A stretch of DNA of 64,000 bases from positions 558,001 through 622,000 of the forward strand of contig JABTUW010000002.1 of the NCBI GenBank assembly GCA_015075185.1, read 5' to 3'. The stretch comes from Anaerolineales bacterium (GTDB lineage: Bacteria; Chloroflexota; Anaerolineae; 4572-78; J111). Within the stretch, counting starts at the first letter, position 1. The number at the start of each line of letters is the position of its first letter. The translations under genes and the position numbers were made by a program. The notes below the pieces were generated by a model, which was not told the DNA's origin, did no database searches, and saw nothing but the letters and a program-made list of their open reading frames with translations. This document shows, in pieces, positions 34,767 to 43,721 of this stretch.

Positions 34767-35033
34767 CTACGCTGCCGTTTTTTCTTTTTGCTCATCAAGT
34801 TTTTGTTGCAGCCAAAGATTGACTAACGTTTCAACCTGTATCCCCCGCTTGTGAGCTTGCTTCTCCAAGGCTGCCAGCAACTCCACTTCGACAGGTACGG
34901 CACAGCTAATCTCAAAATTGACATCAGGTGTATTGGGATCGTCAAAATCGGTAAAGTCATGGCTATCCCAAAACTCCCCCATCTTTTCATCGGTATTCTC
35001 TTGAGAGATACTACTGAGATTATTTGCGTCCAT
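34767..35033 (-). CDS. brnA: BrnA-type antitoxin
   Basis: 88 residues. The N-terminal half is acidic with FWDSHDFTDF, the BrnA pattern; the C-terminal half (residues 42-80) is a predicted ribbon-helix-helix DNA-binding segment (VPVEVELLAALEKQAHKRGIQ). It overlaps the toxin gene by 14 nt, toxin first, the normal brnT-brnA order. It should neutralise BrnT and repress the operon. Confidence 0.85.
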   Translation of the reverse strand: MDANNLSSISQENTDEKMGEFWDSHDFTDFDDPNTPDVNFEISCAVPVEVELLAALEKQAHKRGIQVETLVNLWLQQKLDEQKEKTAA

Positions 35034-35307
35034 AGGCTTTACGCTCCTTATCGGTCATATCTCGCGCACTGATAATAACAGCCGTCTTGGTAGAGGGCTT
35101 GTAAATGAAGAAAACTGATAAATATCTGCCGCCGAAGGTCTGCCCGAAAGCAACATATACATCATCACCCTGTGTACGACCTTTTTCAGCAAAACGAATT
35201 CGAGGGTCATTGAGTAAAAGTTGACGGGCTTCGCTAGAAGTGACGTTATGCTTCGATGCAAGTTTATCTTCGATCTGTTCCGGGCAAATTATGAAGTCAA
35301 TTTCCAT
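35020..35307 (-). CDS. brnT: BrnT-type ribonuclease toxin
   Basis: 95 residues. BrnT is a RelE-fold ribonuclease. Visible marks are the N-terminal EDKLASKHNVTSSEARQLL, the strand GRYLSVFFIYK and the family ending ISARDMTDKERKAY with its catalytic Arg and Tyr region. Complete, with no damage. It precedes brnA, so the pair looks functional. The upstream 180 nt are a patch of palindromes. Confidence 0.88.
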   Translation of the reverse strand: MEIDFIICPEQIEDKLASKHNVTSSEARQLLLNDPRIRFAEKGRTQGDDVYVAFGQTFGGRYLSVFFIYKPSTKTAVIISARDMTDKERKAYGRK

Positions 35308-35377
35308 GATTCAAGTATAGCAGTGAAGCTTCTCCGGTCAATATTAAAGCATAGTCTAATTTCCCGAACTCGTTACC

Positions 35378-35478
35378 AAACTCTGTTGGGTAACGCCTTT
35401 ACCCCTGAAACTCTGTTTCGAGAAGTTGCAAACAGAGTTTGCCGGGCAAACGCATTCCCAATTGAGAGATTGGGAACG
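35378..35478. repeat. Cluster of three small palindromes upstream of brnT
   Basis: GGGTAACGCCTTTACCC, AAACTCTGTTT-11 nt-AAACAGAGTTT (35408-35440, perfect), and TTCCCAAT-TGAGAG-ATTGGGAA (35455-35476, perfect) follow one another in the gap between brnT and the small membrane protein gene. They are dispersed-repeat words, not a promoter I can recognise. Confidence 0.7.
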
Positions 35479-35491
35479 AGCCCAAATGCCG

Positions 35492-35827
35492 TCATTTTTT
35501 GAAATCATAACTCTTACGGCCAACGAACCTGACAAATAAATAACTTAAAATGGCGACCGCCAAGCAGCCTCTTTGCCCCAAAATTTTTCTTTCCTCACCT
35601 GGTGCTACAATGAAGAACAAATAGAATAACCAAAGAACAAACAATAGACCAAAAACTTGAAAGGTTAATCCTACTAAACTTACAGTTTTTAATTGGCTAC
35701 CACTGAATCGAAGTATCCAATTTGGTACAAATATCTGGTCTCTTGAGTAGTTGTTGTGCATCAAACGCCCCCACAACCACAACACACCTCCTATTGCGAT
35801 AAAAAATAATGCGTCTTCTATGCTCAT
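35492..35827 (-). CDS. Small membrane protein of unknown function
   Basis: 111 residues, three hydrophobic segments (about 5-20, 50-72, 86-101) joined by charged loops (NNYSRDQIF, GEERKILG), ending KSYDFKK. The gene is AT-rich relative to its surroundings and stands between two toxin-antitoxin modules, which suggests acquired DNA. No family recognised; coding is plausible from length and hydrophobic pattern only. Confidence 0.55.
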   Translation of the reverse strand: MSIEDALFFIAIGGVLWLWGRLMHNNYSRDQIFVPNWILRFSGSQLKTVSLVGLTFQVFGLLFVLWLFYLFFIVAPGEERKILGQRGCLAVAILSYLFVRFVGRKSYDFKK

Positions 35828-35891
35828 TTTCTTGTTTGCTCAAGATCAAGATTGAATTTTTACTCAACAAGAGGATCCGTTTGTCTAATGG

Positions 35892-36221
35892 TTAAGATTG
35901 CAGCGCCTCAAGGAGAGGCAACACTTGGGGCACATCCACGTCGACAGTTTTCCAAACCTCATCCAAATCAACAATATCGTAACCGTGAATGAGTTTATCT
36001 CTCATCCCGGCCATCAATTTCCACGGAATGTGAGGGTACTTGTTCCGATAATCCGTTGATAACCGCTTAACTGCTTCACCCATCACCATCAATTGATGCA
36101 GCACGGCAGATTACGTTCTGATGTCCTGTAGAAAGATATCCTTCTCCATACCCTGCGTAAATTCTACCGCCAAGCGCATGGCCCGGATAATATCCAGCAG
36201 GATAACTTCATCGTGCGACAT
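35892..36221 (-). pseudogene. hepT: HepT toxin broken by an in-frame TAA
   Basis: Read from the ATG at 36221, the frame gives a normal HepT/DUF86 N-terminus (MSHDEVILLDIIRAMRLA, FLQDIRT), then TAA at 36111-36113, then in the same frame SAVLHQLMVMGEAVKRLS and the ribonuclease motif RDKLIHGY (R-x4-H-x-Y). The stop falls where relatives usually have Gln, consistent with CAA to TAA. The two halves together give about 109 residues, the full family length. The toxin is therefore probably dead; a sequencing error is the alternative. MntA next to it is intact. Confidence 0.85.
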
Positions 36222-36528
36222 AGATGGTTTGAGCCGTATCCAAAATTTCCCGGCGGCGCGGCGCGTTGTAGCTGCGTTCCACGGCTCGCCGGGTGAGTAA
36301 ATCAACGGGCCGGTTTAATAATTGGCTCAATTCCTCTTCCATCCGCACGTGGTCAAATAAGCTCCAATCTGCTTCAGGGGCAAAAGTGACCAGAATATCT
36401 ACATCGCTGTCCGGGCCAAAATCATCCCGAAGAACCGAGCCAAACAGGGCTAACTCGCGAATACGCCAGCGTTGGCAAAAATCGGCAAGCTCAGGTTCAG
36501 CTAAATTAATCCTGGGTAGATTTATCAC
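36208..36528 (-). CDS. mntA: MntA-type nucleotidyltransferase antitoxin
   Basis: 106 residues, GTG start overlapping the upstream stop by 4 nt. MntA antitoxins AMPylate HepT to silence it. The polymerase-beta motif GSVLRDDFGPDSDVD holds the G-S and D-x-D residues, followed by a third acidic region in LNRPVDLLT. It overlaps hepT by 14 nt. It is intact even though hepT carries a stop. Confidence 0.9.
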   Translation of the reverse strand: MINLPRINLAEPELADFCQRWRIRELALFGSVLRDDFGPDSDVDILVTFAPEADWSLFDHVRMEEELSQLLNRPVDLLTRRAVERSYNAPRRREILDTAQTIYVAR

Positions 36529-36737
36529 GGCTGCTTTCCTTCCACTTCTTTTATCTTCCCCTCTCCATCCACAAACACCACTGACGCCTTCTCCTTGGGC
36601 CGGACGCGCTTAGCGGCCCGCTCAGCCTGCTCGGCGGTCAGCCCAACGCCGACCACCCGCCCGCGTACCAGGGCAATCCAGCGGTTGAGGTAGGGGGAAA
36701 GGTTAAGTTGGGGGGAAGGCTCTTGAGTTTCGTCCAC
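36525..36737 (-). CDS. DUF5678-like small protein
   Basis: 70 residues, GTG start. The core YLNRWIALVRGRVVGVGLT, a short helix (AEQAERAAKRVRPKEKASVVFV) and a charged tail match DUF5678-like proteins, of unknown role. Its stop overlaps the mntA GTG, so it is part of the same operon as mntA-hepT. That makes it a possible third component of the module, which is inference. Confidence 0.65.
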   Translation of the reverse strand: MDETQEPSPQLNLSPYLNRWIALVRGRVVGVGLTAEQAERAAKRVRPKEKASVVFVDGEGKIKEVEGKQP

Positions 36738-36752
36738 AGGTTACTGCCCTAT

Positions 36753-36830
36753 AAAGGCTGAGGCTAAGGCGGAGGCTGAGCCAGAAAAATTCTTAGCCTT
36801 AGCCTCAGCCTTAGCCTCTGTTTTCTCGAA
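36753..36830. repeat. GGCTGAGGCTAAGGC inverted word repeat
   Basis: AGGCTGAGGCTAAGGC and GGAGGCTGAGCC on the left, TTAGCCTTAGCCTCAGCC and TTAGCCTCTG on the right. It fills the gap between sucD and the DUF5678-like gene. Confidence 0.65.
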
Positions 36831-36843
36831 AAGAACCTAACGC

Positions 36844-37710
36844 TTACATCCGCTCCGCGACCATCGCGGCGACTTCTTCGGGCAGTTGGGCCACCGGCAC
36901 GCCGACGGCTTCAAACGCCTTGATTTTTTCATCGGCGGTGCCTTCGCCGCCCTCGATGATGGCTCCGGCGTGGCCCATGCGCTTGCCCGGCGGGGCGGTC
37001 CGCCCGGCGATAAAAGCGGTGACCGGCTTGCTCATCTTCTCGGCGATGAAGCGGGCCGCCTTTTGCTCGTCGGTCCCGCCAATCTCGCCGATGAGGACGA
37101 CGTGATAGGTCAGCGGGTCGCTCTCAAACAGGGTCAGGATATCAATAAAGCTGCTGCCAATAATCGGATCGCCGCCGATACCGACAGCGGTGCTCTGGCC
37201 GATACCTCGGTCGGTCAGGGCCTGGACCACTTCGTAAGTCAGCGTGCCGCTGCGCGAGAGCAGCCCAACATTGCCCGGCTTGTGAATGTGGCCCGGCATA
37301 ATCCCGATTTTGGCCTCGCCGGGGGTAATGATACCCGGACAGTTGGGGCCGATCAGGCGGGCTTCTTTTTGGCTCAAAAAACTGCGCACTCGGACCATGT
37401 CCAGTACCGGCACGCCTTCGGTGATGCAGATAATCAGCCTAATGCCGGCATCGGCTGCCTCCATAATCGCGTCGGCGGCAAAGCGGGCCGGCACGTAAAT
37501 GATGCTGGTGTTGGCGTCGGTGGTGCTGACCGCTTCTTTGACCGTATCGAAGACCGGCACACCGTGGACCCACTCGCCGCCCTTGCCCGGCGTCATCCCC
37601 GCGACCACGTTGGTGCCGTACTCTTTCATCTGCTGGGTGTGGAAAGCGCCTTCGCGCCCGGTAATCCCCTGTACTAATAAACGGGTGTTTTTTCCAACCA
37701 GAATACTCAT
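36844..37710 (-). CDS. sucD: Succinate-CoA ligase (ADP-forming) alpha subunit
   Basis: 288 residues. The subunit binds CoA and carries the phosphohistidine of succinyl-CoA synthetase in the TCA cycle. Marks are [12 protein letters not shown] near residue 14, [20 protein letters not shown], and the active His in [17 protein letters not shown]. It begins 3 nt after the sucC stop. Complete and normal in length. Confidence 0.96.
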   Translation of the reverse strand: MSILVGKNTRLLVQGITGREGAFHTQQMKEYGTNVVAGMTPGKGGEWVHGVPVFDTVKEAVSTTDANTSIIYVPARFAADAIMEAADAGIRLIICITEGVPVLDMVRVRSFLSQKEARLIGPNCPGIITPGEAKIGIMPGHIHKPGNVGLLSRSGTLTYEVVQALTDRGIGQSTAVGIGGDPIIGSSFIDILTLFESDPLTYHVVLIGEIGGTDEQKAARFIAEKMSKPVTAFIAGRTAPPGKRMGHAGAIIEGGEGTADEKIKAFEAVGVPVAQLPEEVAAMVAERM

Positions 37711-37713
37711 GGC

Positions 37714-38850
37714 TTATGCTCCCTTCGCCAGGGCGACGGCTTTTTGAGCGGCTTCGCCCAAACTGGAGGCGCTGGGGAAATTGGCCTCGGCCAGGATGCG
37801 CCGCCCTTCTTCTTCGTTGGTGCCAACCAGCCGGGCGACCATCGGCACATCCGTTTTGACTTCTTGCAGGGCGTCCAGAATACCGCGCGCCACTTCATCA
37901 CAGCGGGTGATGCCGCCAAAAATATTGAACAAGACCGCTTTGACCTTGGAGTCGCTCAGAATAATCCGCAGCGCCGCCGCCACTTTTTCGGACTTGGCCC
38001 CACCGCCGATGTCGAGGAAGTTAGCCGGCTCGCCGCCGTAGTGCTTAATGATATCCATCGTCGCCATGGCCAGACCCGCCCCGTTAACCATACAGCCGAT
38101 TTCGCCGTCAAGCTTGACGTAGCTCAGCCCGGCCCGGCGCGCTTCCCGTTCGGCAGGCGCTTCCTCCTGCACATCGCGCAGTTCGGCCAACTCCGAGTGG
38201 CGAAAAAGAGCATTGTCGTCGAGGACAATTTTGCCGTCAACGGCCAGCAGCCGCCCCTGGCCGGTCACGACCAGCGGGTTGATTTCGGCCAGGCTGGCAT
38301 CGGAGTCAATAAAGACCTGGTAAAGCCCTTTGACAATCTGGACAAACTGGTTAATAAAATCGCGCCGCAGCCCCAGGTCAAAGGCCAAATCGCGGGCCTG
38401 GTAATCCAGCAGCCCCATTTGCGGGTCAATCGGCAGGCGGATGATCGCTTCGGGATTGGTTTTGGCCACCTCTTCAATCTCGACGCCGCCGGCGGCTGAG
38501 GCAATAATGACCGGTTTGCGCTGAGCGCGGTCAATAACCACACCCAGGTAGATTTCCTCTTTAATGTCGGCGGCCTGATCCACCAACACTTTATCCACGG
38601 TGATGCCCTTGATGCTCATGCCCAAAATCTGCTCGGCCAACTTCTCGGCATGGTTGGCATCTTTGGCCACTTTAATCCCACCGGCCTTTCCTCGCCCGCC
38701 AACCAACACCTGGCTTTTGATCACCACCGGGCCGCCGAGGCGTTTAGCAATCTCCTGCGCTTCGGCGGGAGTCGTCGCCACATCTCCACTCGGAATAGGC
38801 ACGCCATACTTCGCAAAAATACGCTTAGATTGGTATTCATGCAGTTTCAC
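37714..38850 (-). CDS. sucC: Succinate-CoA ligase (ADP-forming) beta subunit
   Basis: 378 residues from a GTG (38850) 7 nt after GGAGA; the longer frame upstream has no site. ATP-grasp subunit supplying nucleotide and succinate binding: [35 protein letters not shown] segment, DINPLV-like AEINPLVV near 200, and [13 protein letters not shown] near 325. It leads the sucCD operon. Confidence 0.96.
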   Translation of the reverse strand: MKLHEYQSKRIFAKYGVPIPSGDVATTPAEAQEIAKRLGGPVVIKSQVLVGGRGKAGGIKVAKDANHAEKLAEQILGMSIKGITVDKVLVDQAADIKEEIYLGVVIDRAQRKPVIIASAAGGVEIEEVAKTNPEAIIRLPIDPQMGLLDYQARDLAFDLGLRRDFINQFVQIVKGLYQVFIDSDASLAEINPLVVTGQGRLLAVDGKIVLDDNALFRHSELAELRDVQEEAPAEREARRAGLSYVKLDGEIGCMVNGAGLAMATMDIIKHYGGEPANFLDIGGGAKSEKVAAALRIILSDSKVKAVLFNIFGGITRCDEVARGILDALQEVKTDVPMVARLVGTNEEEGRRILAEANFPSASSLGEAAQKAVALAKGA

Positions 38851-39002
38851 ATGGAATCTCCTTTGCACTCTCCTGATAGTTTGACCTCCCGCCGCAGGCC
38901 AGGAAGTCAAGCGAATTATACCACAATTTCCGGCTCGTTTCTATTTGGACGCTAGATAATAGATAAGCCCTGGCCGCTGTATATCTTCCACTGAAAAAAT
39001 AA

Positions 39003-39031
39003 TTGACCATAACTTAAAGTGGAGATATACT
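39003..39031 (+). promoter_or_regulatory. Promoter of the ParA pair
   Basis: TTGACC (39003-39008), 17-bp spacer and TATACT (39026-39031), 66 nt before the first ParA start. The rest of the 246-nt gap to sucC shows no other signal. Confidence 0.65.
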
Positions 39032-39096
39032 ATTAACAGTCAACTGCTTGAGCTGAACCAACAGATTTCACTTCCGAAAGGCATTATGGAGTTGAC

Positions 39097-39864
39097 ATGC
39101 GCAAGATAGCAATCGTTGGATTTAAGGGCGGTATCGGCAAAACAACCACCTGCGTGAATCTGGGGGCGGCGCTGGCCCTGCGGGGACACCGGGTTTTGAT
39201 CGTAGATACGGACACCCAGGCTAACGTAGCCATCGCTTTGGGCATTAACAGCTTCCAGAAGTCGCTGGCTGACGTGCTGATCCGTAAAGCCAAAGCGGAA
39301 GAATGTATTTTGCCGGCCCGGCAAAATCTCGACCTCCTGCCGAGCAGTCTGGCCCTGTTCAAAGCTCAACAGCGTATGGTGTTGGAACTGGCCCGCGAGG
39401 AGATTTTCTCCGAATTGTTTGTCGGGCTGGACGGCTACGAGTATTTGCTGCTCGACTGCGCGCCGTCCGTGTCGCTGCTAACCGTTAATGCTATGGCCTA
39501 TGTGGACGAGGTTTTCATCCCGGTCTCGATGGAACTGCTCGCCCTGGCCGGAGCGCAGCAATTTTTGGAGTATCTGAAAACTATCAGCCGTACGCTCGGC
39601 AAGGGAGCCACTATCCGGCTCATTATTCCGACCTTTTACGACCCGCGCCGCCGGGTCAGCCTGCGGGTGTTAGGCGCACTGGAAAAGACTTTTGGCGACC
39701 GTGTCACCAAGCCTATTCGCGTTGACACCCAACTCTCAGAAGCGCCGGGCGCAGGTAAAACCATTTTTGAATATGCCCCCCGCAGTCGCGGGGCCGTAGA
39801 TTACGCGCGCCTGACCGAAACGGTTGCCACCATGCCACCTTTGGATAGGGACAAAACCGAATAG
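39097..39864 (+). CDS. ParA/Soj-family ATPase (first of two)
   Basis: 255 residues. Deviant Walker A FKGGIGKTT at 8-16 with the signature lysine (KGGxGKT), Walker A' VDTDTQANVAI, Walker B YEYLLLDCAPS. ParA ATPases position chromosomes, plasmids or protein clusters by dynamic DNA binding. No ParB or parS is seen. The next gene is a second ParA, 20 nt on, with clearly different sequence, so this is an old duplication or a hetero-pair. Function unknown. Confidence 0.9.
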   Translation: MRKIAIVGFKGGIGKTTTCVNLGAALALRGHRVLIVDTDTQANVAIALGINSFQKSLADVLIRKAKAEECILPARQNLDLLPSSLALFKAQQRMVLELAREEIFSELFVGLDGYEYLLLDCAPSVSLLTVNAMAYVDEVFIPVSMELLALAGAQQFLEYLKTISRTLGKGATIRLIIPTFYDPRRRVSLRVLGALEKTFGDRVTKPIRVDTQLSEAPGAGKTIFEYAPRSRGAVDYARLTETVATMPPLDRDKTE

Positions 39865-39884
39865 ATTTTCACCCTGGAGGGGAT

Positions 39885-40664
39885 ATGACACACACGATTG
39901 CCATTGCTAATCAAAAGGGGGGAGTTGGTAAAACCACCACGGTTATCAACTTGGGCGTGGCCCTGGCGCAAATGAAGAAAAAAACGTTGGTCGTGGACAT
40001 GGACCCGCAAGGGGCGCTCTCCGCCGGGCTGGGCATCAACGCCAATGAAGTAGAACACACCATTTATGACCTGCTGATGAACCCCGACCATCTGCCGGTC
40101 AACCGGGTTATCTACCCGGCTCAAACTTACCTTGACCTCATTCCGGCCGACAACCACCTGGCCGCCGCCGAGATCGAGCTAATCCCCGAACTGCGGCGTG
40201 AAATGGTTTTGCATGGCGTGCTGGAGCCGTTGGACGGCTGGTATGATTTCATTCTGATTGACTGCCCGCCCAGTCTGGGCCTGCTCACGGTCAATGCTTT
40301 ATGCGCCAGCGATGGCGTTATCGTCCCTTTGCAGACCGAATACCTGGCCATGCGTGTCCTGCGTGACCTGCTCGACAACATTGTCCGCATCAAGGAGCGC
40401 CTCAATCCCGAACTGGAACTGACCGGCATCCTGGCAACTATGTACTCCACCGGCACCATCCATGCCCGCGAGGTGTTGGAAGAAATTCGGGCAGCCTTTG
40501 GCGAAAAGGTTTTTGACGTGGTCATCCACAAGAGCATCCGCTTTGCCGAAGCGTCGGTGGCCAACCGGGCCATGGCCGAGTTCGCCAGCAACCATAAAGG
40601 GGCCAAAGCCTACCAAAAATTGGCCAAGAAATTGGTTGGGCAGGATACCGACGAGTCAGATTAG
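39885..40664 (+). CDS. ParA/Soj-family ATPase (second of two)
   Basis: 259 residues, GGAGG 7 nt before ATG. Walker A QKGGVGKTT, VDMDPQGALSAGLG, Walker B YDFILIDCPPSLG, and the late signature RFAEASVANRAMAEFASNH typical of the Soj type. It is closer to chromosomal ParA than its neighbour. The two are probably co-transcribed. No ParB partner lies within the window. Confidence 0.92.
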   Translation: MTHTIAIANQKGGVGKTTTVINLGVALAQMKKKTLVVDMDPQGALSAGLGINANEVEHTIYDLLMNPDHLPVNRVIYPAQTYLDLIPADNHLAAAEIELIPELRREMVLHGVLEPLDGWYDFILIDCPPSLGLLTVNALCASDGVIVPLQTEYLAMRVLRDLLDNIVRIKERLNPELELTGILATMYSTGTIHAREVLEEIRAAFGEKVFDVVIHKSIRFAEASVANRAMAEFASNHKGAKAYQKLAKKLVGQDTDESD

Positions 40665-40672
40665 AATTTTAA

Positions 40673-40745
40673 GGAAAGTCTGGAAGATTTGAAGCATGGA
40701 GAAAAATTTCAACCCTCCAGTCTTCCAGCCTTCCAAGCCTCCTTC
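40673..40745. repeat. Imperfect palindrome spanning a glycosyltransferase start codon
   Basis: AAGTCTGGAAGATTTGAAGC before the ATG and CTCCAGTCTTCCAGCCTTCC after it are degenerate complements. The right arm encodes the first codons of the 903-residue protein (NPPVFQPSKPP). The same CTTCCAGCCTTCC words recur at 49.22 kb. Confidence 0.6.
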
Positions 40746-43407
40746 TCCTTTACCCTTCTTCTATTTAGTCCTTGTTATCACCCTGGCCTTTGGCCTGCGC
40801 GTGGTCCACTTAAACAGCCTGCCCCTGTCGCTCAGCTTGGACGAAGCCGTTGACGGCCTGGATGCCCTCCAACTCATCCGGCTGGGCTGGTTCACCCCTT
40901 TTTTACAGAATAATTTTGGCCGCGAAACCCTGTTTTTTTACCTGCAGGGGCTGCTTTTGGAGCTAGCGGGTATTTCTATTTTCTCCCTCCGTTTTACTTC
41001 ACTGCTTGCCGGCACCCTGACGATCCCCCTCTTGTACACTGTTGGGCAGCGGCTAGGGCTAGAACGGGCAACCTTCAAATATCCCAGTTCCGGGCTGGTT
41101 AGCCTGCTGGCCGCAGCCGGCCTGGCCGTATCCTACTGGCATCTCTACTTCAGCCGGGTCAGCCTGCGAGCAATTCTGCTCCCGCCCCTGCTGCTGGCCC
41201 TGATCTGGTGTTTCTGGCGTGGTTGGTATCTCTCGTCTCCCCCCCACCCCTCGCTCTGCCCTCCCTACGGTCGTCCCAGTGGGAGAGAGGAGTCGTGCCA
41301 GCGACGGGGTGAGGGCTTTTCATCGCTGGTGGTGAAGCCAAGGCTTCATGATGACTCTTTCCTAACAGGCGTGAGCCTAAGCTATGGCTGGCTCGCCGCC
41401 GCCGGCTTCCTCCTGGGGCTGACCTTTTACACCTACCTGGCGGCTCGGCTGCTGCCGGTCCTTTTTGTTACCTTTGTAGCCGTCGAGTTGATCCGTAATC
41501 CGTCGGCCCGAAAAAGAAATCTGCTGGGGTTCTTGATTTTTGCGGGCATTGCAGCCCTAACCGCTATTCCCCTGATTCTTTACTTTCAACAGAACCCCCA
41601 GGCGTTGAACAGCCGCACCGGGGCTATTTCTGTTTTTGCCAGCAACACCCCTGTGATTATGGTTGGCGGCAATCTCCTGGCGCTGCTGCACCTCCATTTT
41701 TTCGCTCACACCTGGCTGGGCCAGTGGCCGGCGCTGGACCTCCTGGCAGCGGTGGGACTTTTGGCGGGTCTGCTGACCTGCCTCTATCACTTCAAAAAAC
41801 CGGTCTGTTTGTTTTTACTGCTGTGGTGGGCCGTCGGCACAGCGCCAATCCTGCTCTCAACCCAGGATTGGACGGCAACGACGACGCTGCTGCGCGGCAT
41901 TATGGCCTGGCCTGCCCTGTATCTGCTTTCGGCAGTGGGCCTGGTGACTGTGGGCCAGCGAATCGGCGAAGCAGTGAAAGAAAGCCTCCCTTTGACTTGC
42001 ACCCAGAATCGCCTCTTCGCCTCTCCGTTTCTTTATCTCTTTACCCCCCTTATACTCCTTATATTTAGCGGCTTCACCAGCAGCTACAACTACTTCTCCA
42101 TCTGGGCGACCACTCACAATGATTTCAGCGATCATCCGCCGCGACTGGCCGACTACCTCAACGGTCAAACCGAGCAGTTAACCCTCACCCCGCTCCGCTT
42201 CTACAGCGAGAGTGTCTCTAATTTTCTGCTGCAAGCCCGCTATCCAAATCTGCACAATGGGGACAGCACCACCCTGCGCACTCTGCTGGCTTCGCAGCCG
42301 GCCAGCGTCTACCTCTTGCCGGACAAGTCAACCGCAGAGTCGCTTTATGTCCTGCTCGTTACCGCTGCTGATGGCCAGGGCACCGCTTATCTCCTCCCCC
42401 CGTTGACCCCCGCCCAGAGCGAGGCGCTTGCCCGCCATACCCGCGCCGCTTCCCCGCTCTCAACGGTACTCGACGGTGAGGGCGAGCCGGTTGCTCAAGT
42501 TTACCCCCTGGCGGCTGATGCCCCCTTCCTCCCTGCCGGCGAGCAGGAATCAACCTGGCAGCCTATCCAGGCCAGCTTCAAAAGCGAAGTGCTGTTAGCC
42601 GGCTACCGGGTTGAACCGGCGACTCTCAAACCCGACGAAAGTGTGACCCTTTTCCTTAACTGGCAGGCCCAGCGGCCGATTGACGGCGATTACTACCTCT
42701 TTATCCACCTTTTCGACGTCGTCCAGGGGCGGCGCTGGGGCCAGGTGAACACGCCGCTGACCGGCCTGCTCTTCAATGCCCATCACTGGCCCGTTGGGCT
42801 GACCATACCCGATAGGCATTCGTTCCCCTTGCCTGGGGACGCCCCCAGCGGCGCTTATCGCTTTGAAGTGGGTCTCTACGAAGCCGCCTCTCAGCAGCGT
42901 TTGCCGGTGAGTACCGGCGGCGCCCCTGCCAACGACAAGTTGATCCTGGGGAAAGTTCAGGTGTGGCAGCACCGGCCGGTCCCGCCTCAATATCCGCTGG
43001 CCCCTATTCAATTTGGCGAGAACATTGCTTTGACCGGGTATGATCGGCCAGCTTTGACCCTGCACCCGGGCCAATCCCTGTCTTTTAACCTTCATTGGCA
43101 GGCCCTGGCCGCTATTCTGCCCGACTACACCGTCTTTACCCATTTACTGGACAGCGCCGGCCAGCTTCGCGCCCAGCAAGATAATCCACCCCAGCAAGGT
43201 CGTTACCCGACCTCCTGGTGGAGTCCCGGCGAAACTATTGTTGACGCCCACACCCTGCTCCTGCCCCCAGATTTAGCTCCGGGGCCATACACCCTGCGCC
43301 TGGGTTTGTACCAGCCTGAAACCGGCCAGCGCCTCCCGCTGAAAAATCAGGGTCAAGATTTTGTGGACTTGCCCAATTTCATTTACGTCGGCAAAAACTC
43401 TCCCTAG
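40696..43407 (+). CDS. GT39-like membrane glycosyltransferase with two C-terminal modules
   Basis: 903 residues. A GT-C membrane half (to about 470) has the first-loop motif SLDEAVDGLDA with the acidic pair. A P/R-rich stretch at about 180-232 (SSPPHPSLCPPYGRPSG) interrupts the membrane region and is made of repeat DNA. From about 610 two beta-sandwich-like modules of 120 residues follow (ending GAYRFEVGLYEAASQQRL and GPYTLRLGLYQPETGQRL). Such proteins transfer sugars outside the membrane; the modules may bind glycans or sit in the envelope. It is 31 nt downstream of parA2. Acceptor unknown. Confidence 0.82.
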   Translation: MEKNFNPPVFQPSKPPSPLPFFYLVLVITLAFGLRVVHLNSLPLSLSLDEAVDGLDALQLIRLGWFTPFLQNNFGRETLFFYLQGLLLELAGISIFSLRFTSLLAGTLTIPLLYTVGQRLGLERATFKYPSSGLVSLLAAAGLAVSYWHLYFSRVSLRAILLPPLLLALIWCFWRGWYLSSPPHPSLCPPYGRPSGREESCQRRGEGFSSLVVKPRLHDDSFLTGVSLSYGWLAAAGFLLGLTFYTYLAARLLPVLFVTFVAVELIRNPSARKRNLLGFLIFAGIAALTAIPLILYFQQNPQALNSRTGAISVFASNTPVIMVGGNLLALLHLHFFAHTWLGQWPALDLLAAVGLLAGLLTCLYHFKKPVCLFLLLWWAVGTAPILLSTQDWTATTTLLRGIMAWPALYLLSAVGLVTVGQRIGEAVKESLPLTCTQNRLFASPFLYLFTPLILLIFSGFTSSYNYFSIWATTHNDFSDHPPRLADYLNGQTEQLTLTPLRFYSESVSNFLLQARYPNLHNGDSTTLRTLLASQPASVYLLPDKSTAESLYVLLVTAADGQGTAYLLPPLTPAQSEALARHTRAASPLSTVLDGEGEPVAQVYPLAADAPFLPAGEQESTWQPIQASFKSEVLLAGYRVEPATLKPDESVTLFLNWQAQRPIDGDYYLFIHLFDVVQGRRWGQVNTPLTGLLFNAHHWPVGLTIPDRHSFPLPGDAPSGAYRFEVGLYEAASQQRLPVSTGGAPANDKLILGKVQVWQHRPVPPQYPLAPIQFGENIALTGYDRPALTLHPGQSLSFNLHWQALAAILPDYTVFTHLLDSAGQLRAQQDNPPQQGRYPTSWWSPGETIVDAHTLLLPPDLAPGPYTLRLGLYQPETGQRLPLKNQGQDFVDLPNFIYVGKNSP
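41233..41392. repeat. In-gene repeat insertion in the 903-residue glycosyltransferase
   Basis: C-rich words (CCCCACCCCTCGCT, CCCTCCCTACGGTCGTCCC) pair loosely with GGGAGAGAGG, CCAGCGACGGGGTGAGGGC further on, and GAAGCCAAGGCTTC adds a small palindrome. The frame stays open for about 53 residues. Confidence 0.55.
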
Positions 43408-43721
43408 ACTTTGTTGTTACCGCCCATGAAGATCGCTTCTAACCATTTTCTGACTTTTTTCCTATAAATCTCTAAGTATGATGCGGTAATCTTGAATCTG
43501 TCAGGTCGCCACTCTATCATGCTTTCGTCATCCCCCTGCTACAAGTAGAACTTTCCCTGCTCGATTTCCAGCCATTGTTCAAGGCGTCTCCTCCCTGAGT
43601 GCATAAAAATCACGACCAGGGGCGACCGCGATTGGATCTCTAACCAAGCCCCTAACCCGGCCCTGGGTAAAATGGTGGCCGGTCTGTTTCTTTGATGTCT
43701 CAGACAAACGTAGGAGGGATG
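43408..43721. other. Gap of 314 nt with no recognised feature
   Basis: Between the glycosyltransferase and the response regulator. No open frame of note, no convincing -35/-10 pair, no T-tract terminator, and unlike most gaps here no clear palindrome. The regulator's own GGAGGG site closes it. Confidence 0.5.
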
